Source of the DNA: UBA11222 sp030652895
Lineage (GTDB): Bacteria > Pseudomonadota > Alphaproteobacteria > UBA11222
NCBI GenBank assembly: GCA_038318895.1
Contig: JBBQCS010000039.1
Span: 1 to 26,476 of the forward strand
DNA length: 26,476 nt
Reading direction: 5' to 3'
Positions 22,187 to 26,476 of this stretch are shown here, one piece after another. A program made the position numbers and the translations under genes. Each line of letters starts with the position of its first letter. Within the stretch, counting starts at the first letter, position 1. The notes under the pieces are model-generated. The model was not told the origin of the DNA and ran no database searches. It worked only from the letters and a program-made list of their open reading frames with translations.

Positions 22187-23392
22187 ATGAACGAGACCGT
22201 CGATCTGTCGCACGGGGCAACATTCGAGCATGGCTTCCCCCACGAATTTTTTAAAAAATTGCGCGATGAGCGACCTATCTACTGGCACGAACCGACTGAA
22301 TATTCTCCCGGCGGCGAAGGGTTTTGGGTCGTCAGCCGTTATGACGATTGCGTCAAGGTGATGCGCGACCCCGCAACCTTTTCGTCCGACAAGGTTCCAC
22401 CGCGCAAGGGCGGCGGCACGTCCCTGTTTGACGAACCCTATGCGGGGCTGGCCATGAACACGGCGGACGACCCGCAGCATAAACGGCTGCGCGGGCTGGT
22501 CAGTCAGGGATTTACGCCCCGCGCCATCGCCGACATGGGCGTGGATTTACGCCGGCGGGCAAAACAGATTCTCGATAAAATCCCCAACCCGGATAAGTGT
22601 GAATTCATGAGCGAGGTCGCCCGTGAATTACCATTGCAGGCGATCTGCACTATCCTCGGCGTTCCGGAAGAAGACCGTGTACAACTCTCGGACTGGATCG
22701 ATCACGGGTTGATGGTGCAAAGCGAAGGCGTTATCAGCCGGGAATATCTGCTGCTGATCCAGGACTACGGCAAGAAGTTGATCGAGCACAAACGCGAAAA
22801 GCCCGCCAATGATATCCTTTCCGCAATCATTCATGCACGCACGGATGACCCCCAGGAAAAGCCCCTCACCCCGCTTGAACTGGTCAACTTTTTCCTGCTG
22901 CTGTTTCCCGCCGGCGCGGAAACCACGCGCAGCGCCATTGGCGGCGCACTATTGGCGTTGACAGAAAATCCTGACCAGATGGCGAAATTACGCGCCCATC
23001 CTGAACTGATGCCGACCGCGGTGGAAGAAATTGTCCGTTGGACCACGCCATCCATTTACAAACGCCGCACCGCCACTTGCGATACCGAAATTGCCGGGGG
23101 AAAAATCAAAGCAGGTGAAAAACTCAGCTATTGGGAAATGTCCGCCAACCGGGATGAGCGCATGTTCAAGGACCCGTTCAAGTTTGACATCACCCGCGAT
23201 CCCAACCCCCATGTGGGGTTTGGCACCGGCATTCACATCTGCCTGGGCATCGCGCTGGCGCGCATGGAAATAAAAATCATGTTCGAGGAAATACTGGCCC
23301 GCTTCAGTACCTTCGAACTTCTCGCCCCGCCATTATGGATGCCCAATAACCGCCTGCACGGGGTACGGGAATTGAAGCTGCGGATTGCATGA
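22187..23392 (+). CDS. Cytochrome P450
   Basis: A soluble bacterial heme monooxygenase of 401 residues. The start at ATG 22187 follows AAGGAA at 6 bases; the frame is open a further 34 codons upstream without family similarity. The I-helix motif AGAETTR is at 242-248 (acid-alcohol pair for oxygen activation), the K-helix ExxR at 281-284 (EIVR), and the heme loop FGTGIHICLG at 345-354 with Cys352 as axial ligand. DDPQHKRLRGLVSQGFTPR (95-113) matches the CYP124/125/142-like group of lipid and steroid omega-oxidases; that subfamily call is by eye only. It overlaps the next gene by four bases. No ferredoxin or reductase lies in the window, so electron partners are elsewhere. Confidence 0.93.
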   Translation: MNETVDLSHGATFEHGFPHEFFKKLRDERPIYWHEPTEYSPGGEGFWVVSRYDDCVKVMRDPATFSSDKVPPRKGGGTSLFDEPYAGLAMNTADDPQHKRLRGLVSQGFTPRAIADMGVDLRRRAKQILDKIPNPDKCEFMSEVARELPLQAICTILGVPEEDRVQLSDWIDHGLMVQSEGVISREYLLLIQDYGKKLIEHKREKPANDILSAIIHARTDDPQEKPLTPLELVNFFLLLFPAGAETTRSAIGGALLALTENPDQMAKLRAHPELMPTAVEEIVRWTTPSIYKRRTATCDTEIAGGKIKAGEKLSYWEMSANRDERMFKDPFKFDITRDPNPHVGFGTGIHICLGIALARMEIKIMFEEILARFSTFELLAPPLWMPNNRLHGVRELKLRIA

Positions 23393-24312
23393 ACGCAGAA
23401 ACATCACACGTACAAAAGGCCTGGCTTGGCTGGGCCGCTATCATGGGCGCGGTTAGCATTTACGCCGGGAATTTCGTCGTGTCCCGTTACGGCATAAAGG
23501 CGGAAATTGGCGTCAATGATCTGGTGGCCCTGCGCTTTGGCGTGGCCGGTATCATCATGCTGCCGTTATTGATGCGCTATGGTGTGCGCGGATTTGCTGG
23601 TATCGGCCTTAAACGCGGATTGATATTAACCGTATTTGCGGGCCCGCCTTTTGCGCTTTTGATGATATGGGGGTTGTCCTTTGCGCCGGTGGCGCATGGC
23701 GCAGCCATTGTTTCGGCGATGATTCCAATTTCGTCAGCGATCGGATCAAGAATTGTGAGCGGCCAGAAAATTCCTACGGGCAGGATTTTACTGTTCGGCT
23801 CCATATTTGCCGGGCTGGCGATGGTCAGCGGCTTTTCGGCAAGCACGAGCCCGGAAATATTGTTCGGTGATTTACTGTTTGCCATCTGCGGATCGATGTG
23901 GGGAACCTATGCAGTGATACTGCGCCAATGGCAACTTGAACCGATGCCGGTTACCGTCGTGATATCGATGTTGTCGCTGCTTTATCTGCCAGTTTACTTT
24001 CTGCTGCTGTCGCCCGATTTTAGCGCGGCTTCTTTCGGCCAGATCGCCTTTCTAGGGCTTTATCAGGGCGTACTTGCCTCCATCGTTTCGCTTCTGCTGT
24101 TTTCCTATGCGGTCAAAACCCTCGGCCCGCAACGTGCGACGCTTGGGAACGCCACCGTACCCATTTTCGCCGCACTGCTGGCGGTACCAGCATTGGGTGA
24201 ACTACCCTCACTTATCCAGTGGCTGGGCATTGGACTTGTCGTCAGCAGCGTAATCCTGGCCGCCCGGATACACGACGTTGCCCCCATCACGGAAACAAAG
24301 CTTCCTGCATAA
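23389..24312 (+). CDS. DMT-superfamily (EamA) transporter
   Basis: The 307-residue product has about ten hydrophobic segments in two repeats (first near residue 12, last near 275-297), the layout of EamA-type drug/metabolite exporters: SIYAGNFVVSRYGIKAEIG and ALRFGVAGIIMLPLL in the first half, GDLLFAICGSMWGTYAVILRQW opening the second, then a final block with LGNATVPIFAALLAVPALGE. The substrate cannot be read from sequence. It is translationally coupled to the P450 by a four-base ATGA overlap, so it may move the substrate or product of that pathway. Its last 26 bases overlap the end of argC on the other strand. Confidence 0.87.
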   Translation: MNAETSHVQKAWLGWAAIMGAVSIYAGNFVVSRYGIKAEIGVNDLVALRFGVAGIIMLPLLMRYGVRGFAGIGLKRGLILTVFAGPPFALLMIWGLSFAPVAHGAAIVSAMIPISSAIGSRIVSGQKIPTGRILLFGSIFAGLAMVSGFSASTSPEILFGDLLFAICGSMWGTYAVILRQWQLEPMPVTVVISMLSLLYLPVYFLLLSPDFSAASFGQIAFLGLYQGVLASIVSLLLFSYAVKTLGPQRATLGNATVPIFAALLAVPALGELPSLIQWLGIGLVVSSVILAARIHDVAPITETKLPA

Positions 24313-25333
24313 GGCCAGCAGTCTCTTCAAAGCCCAACATCAGGTTCATATTTTGCACCATCTGGCCTGACGCGCCCTTCACCAGATTATCAATCACGCT
24401 GACAATTATTGCGCGGCCCGGCCTGCGGTCCGCAACGACGCCAATCAGCGCATGGTTCGTGCCGCGCACATGCCGTGTCGCGGGAACCTCTCCCATTGGC
24501 AGTATACGGACAAATTGTTCGCCTTCGCCATATCGGCCGGAAAGCGTAGCGTGAATGTCCTCCGCCGATTTTCCCGGAACAAGTTCGACATAAATCGTCG
24601 ACAACATACCCCGGTTCATCGGAATAAGATGGGGCGTAAAGCTGGCGATAACAGGCGCGCCAGCCGCACGGCCTAGCTCCTGGTCAATCTCGGCCACGTG
24701 GCGGTGATTGGCGACGCCATAAGCGTGGATGGCCTCGCTGACTTCGGAAAACAGGCTGCCTTCCTTCAACGCGCGGCCCGCACCGCTGACCCCGGACTTG
24801 GAATCAATGACGATATTGCCGGTGGATATAACTTTTTGCTCCACTAACGGCACAAGCGGCAGCAATGCACTGGTCGGATAGCAGCCGGGGCACGCGACAA
24901 GCCGGGCTGCCGCAATTTCGTCGCGGTAAAGTTCCGTCAGGCCGAACACGGCCTCATCCTGCAGATCGACGGCGCGGTGGGGATGGCCATACCACTTCTC
25001 GTAGGCGGCAAGATCACGCAGGCGAAAATCCGCGGACAGATCAACTACCTTCTTGTTGCGTGGAATAGACGCAATGACTTCCTGTGTCGTGCCATGCGGC
25101 AGACAGCAGAATATCAGATCATGCTGATCCCAATTCAGATCATCTATCGTAACCAGACCGGGAAGATCGAGCCCCGCCAGATGCGGAAATACATCCCCAT
25201 ATTTTTCGCCCGCCTTACGGTCGGCCGTCAGCGCACCGATCCGTACCCCCGGATGGCGCGACAGCAAACGGACAAGTTCCGCCCCCGTATACCCGCTGGC
25301 CCCCAGAATGGCGACATTGGCAAGGTTTTTCAT
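24287..25333 (-). CDS. argC: N-acetyl-gamma-glutamyl-phosphate reductase ArgC
   Basis: ArgC performs the third step of arginine synthesis, the NADPH-dependent reduction of N-acetylglutamyl phosphate to the semialdehyde. The 348-residue product opens MKNLANVAILGASGYTGAEL, a classic NADP-binding loop, and has CCLPHGTTQE, VDLSADFRL, the active-site Cys151 in ACPGCYPT, KSGVSGAGR, NHRHVAEI and FTPHLIPMNRG. I chose ATG 25333 with GGAGG (25342-25346) 8 bases before it; a GTG at 25348 would add five residues. It lies downstream of rpsI after a terminator, so it probably has its own promoter or depends on read-through. Confidence 0.95.
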   Translation of the reverse strand: MKNLANVAILGASGYTGAELVRLLSRHPGVRIGALTADRKAGEKYGDVFPHLAGLDLPGLVTIDDLNWDQHDLIFCCLPHGTTQEVIASIPRNKKVVDLSADFRLRDLAAYEKWYGHPHRAVDLQDEAVFGLTELYRDEIAAARLVACPGCYPTSALLPLVPLVEQKVISTGNIVIDSKSGVSGAGRALKEGSLFSEVSEAIHAYGVANHRHVAEIDQELGRAAGAPVIASFTPHLIPMNRGMLSTIYVELVPGKSAEDIHATLSGRYGEGEQFVRILPMGEVPATRHVRGTNHALIGVVADRRPGRAIIVSVIDNLVKGASGQMVQNMNLMLGFEETAGLMQEALFP

Positions 25334-25361
25334 GATGACTTCCTCCACTCAGAAAATGCGC

Positions 25362-25396
25362 AAAGAAAAAGGGGACGCCCACCGGACATCCCCTTT
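25362..25396 (-). terminator. Rho-independent terminator after rpsI
   Basis: On the minus strand, a 13-base stem (25384-25396 with 25368-25380, two G-U pairs) with a 3-base loop is followed by a T-rich tract (25362-25370 complement). It lies 25 bases after the rpsI stop and just before the argC ribosome binding site, marking the end of the rplM-rpsI operon. Confidence 0.88.
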
Positions 25397-25420
25397 CCAG
25401 ACAGAAAGTTTGCGCGCCGG

Positions 25421-25951
25421 TCAGCGCTTGGAGAACTGGAAGCTGCGTCGGGCCTTGGCATGGCCGTATTTCTTGCGCTCAACAACGCGGCTGTCACGGG
25501 TGAGGAAGCCGCTGGCCTTCAACACCGGACGCAAATCCGGTTCGTAATAGGTCAGCGCCTTGGAAATACCATGGCGCACCGCACCCGCCTGGCCCGATAG
25601 TCCGCCGCCCTTAACCGTGCATACCACGTCAAACTGACCCGTGCGCCGCGAAACCTCAAAGGGCTGGCGCAAAATCATCTGCAGCACCGGCCGCGCAAAA
25701 TACACCGGCAAATCACGGCCATTAATCGTGAAACGTCCACCGCCTGGCTTGATCCACACACGTGCAATCGCATTCTTGCGCTTGCCGGTCGCATAGGAAC
25801 GGCCCAGGCTGTCAATCTTTGGTTCAACGCTCACCGCATCACCCGTGACGGTGACACCTGAATCACGTTGTACGGCCTCCTCCTCGGTCCGGCGTTGCCG
25901 GTCAACCAGGGCGTCTTTCAGATCGCCAAGTCCTGTTTTATCTTGCGCCAT
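25421..25951 (-). CDS. rpsI: Small ribosomal subunit protein uS9
   Basis: uS9 of the 30S subunit reaches the P-site tRNA with its C-terminal tail. The 176-residue product has the S9 core from GRSYATGKRKNAIARVWI onward and ends KKYGHAKARRSFQFSKR, the canonical SKR tail. About 45 N-terminal residues (polar and acidic) precede the core, longer than the roughly 130-residue E. coli protein; alphaproteobacterial S9 proteins often have such an extension. It follows rplM by 2 bases, the usual pair in one operon. Confidence 0.97.
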   Translation of the reverse strand: MAQDKTGLGDLKDALVDRQRRTEEEAVQRDSGVTVTGDAVSVEPKIDSLGRSYATGKRKNAIARVWIKPGGGRFTINGRDLPVYFARPVLQMILRQPFEVSRRTGQFDVVCTVKGGGLSGQAGAVRHGISKALTYYEPDLRPVLKASGFLTRDSRVVERKKYGHAKARRSFQFSKR

Positions 25952-25953
25952 AC

Positions 25954-26418
25954 TCAGCCGATCCTCGTATTTTTGCGATTCAACGATTTGAAATCCACAT
26001 TGACGGGCGATTGCGCCGCATGCGGATGATCCGTGCCCGCATAAATTCGCATATTGCTCAGTTGCTGACGGCCAAGCGGCCCATGCGGCAGCATGCGCTG
26101 CACCGCCTTGGACAGTACGCGTTCAGGATGCGGACCCTTCAGGGTTGCCCCCGTCTTGCGTTCCTTGATGCCGCCAGGATGGCCCGTGTGCCAGTAAAAG
26201 GTCTTGTCCGCCAGCTTATTGCCGGTCAGACGCACCTTTTGCGCGTTAATGACGATAATATTGTCGCCACAATCCATGTGCGGGGTATAGGTGGTCTTAT
26301 GCTTGCCGCGCAGACGCACCGCGATAAAGCTCGCCAACCGGCCAAGCACCGCGCCCTCGGCATCAATTACCAGCCATTTTTTTTCGATTTCCGACGCTTT
26401 CGCCGAATAGGTTCTCAT
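25954..26418 (-). CDS. rplM: Large ribosomal subunit protein uL13
   Basis: uL13 is an early-assembly protein of the 50S subunit. The 154-residue product opens MRTYSAKASEIEKKWLVIDAEG and has LGRLAS, LRGKHKTTYTPHMDCGDNIIVINA, DKTFYWHTGHPGGIKER and the VQRMLPHGPLGRQ block, all standard. GGAG (26426-26429) is 7 bases upstream of ATG 26418. It is the first gene of the rplM-rpsI operon; the operon promoter and leader lie beyond the window edge. Confidence 0.98.
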   Translation of the reverse strand: MRTYSAKASEIEKKWLVIDAEGAVLGRLASFIAVRLRGKHKTTYTPHMDCGDNIIVINAQKVRLTGNKLADKTFYWHTGHPGGIKERKTGATLKGPHPERVLSKAVQRMLPHGPLGRQQLSNMRIYAGTDHPHAAQSPVNVDFKSLNRKNTRIG

Positions 26419-26476
26419 ACGCTCTCTCCAAATCCTTTGCCCCCGCCGATGAGGGCCGGAATGGCGCGCAGTATGC

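Noticed and set aside
24977..25600. Open frame of 207 codons on the plus strand
   Set aside because: It spans the argC-rpsI gap antisense to both genes and crosses a clear terminator hairpin; no recognisable protein.
26430..26476. GCCC/GGGC pairing as a ribosomal leader hairpin of rplM
   Set aside because: Short, GC-rich and cut by the window edge; not enough sequence to support a regulatory leader.

Overview
This window comes from an alphaproteobacterium. CtrA, ChpT and FlbD, three regulators largely confined to that class, sit among flagellar and chemotaxis genes, and the right end has an rplM-rpsI pair of alphaproteobacterial type followed by argC. I do not assign a genus. There are 24 supported protein genes, the first cut by the window edge. 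I see no rRNA, tRNA, CRISPR array, insertion sequence or phage gene.

Left part, about 1-11500, flagellum. A plus-strand run holds fliG (5' end missing), fliH, fliN, motA, flbD, flhA, flhF, flhG and a small gene that looks like a QueF-family (T-fold) protein without the catalytic cysteine. Facing it on the minus strand are fliI and fliJ, the export ATPase and its chaperone-like stalk. fliI is divergent from ctrA, and the 215-base gap between them is full of TTAA/TTAACC motifs that look like CtrA half-sites. ctrA ends at a strong bidirectional terminator.

Middle part, about 11500-18100, chemotaxis. On the minus strand, in order of transcription: chpT, cheA, cheW, cheY, cheB, cheR, with 4-base overlaps at cheA/cheW and cheB/cheR. 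CheA is a hybrid with two CheW-like domains and a C-terminal receiver. ChpT is the phosphotransferase that in the known pathway passes phosphate from CckA to CtrA, so the window holds two of the three core members of that relay beside its classical target, the flagellar regulon. The gap upstream of chpT carries a 15-base palindrome and a tandem repeat of an 8-base unit.

Right part, about 18400-26476, metabolism and ribosome. cysQ (3'-phosphoadenosine phosphate phosphatase) runs into a minus-strand operon of two different acyl-CoA dehydrogenases and a carboxymuconolactone-decarboxylase-family protein. That operon is divergent from a cytochrome P450 plus a DMT-type exporter. The layout suggests oxidation of a lipid or steroid-like side chain; this is inference. 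argC, rpsI and rplM close the window, with a good terminator after rpsI.

The most unusual items are the inactive-looking QueF homologue translationally coupled to flhG, the repeat-rich ctrA and chpT/cysQ control regions, and the P450/paired-dehydrogenase divergon.
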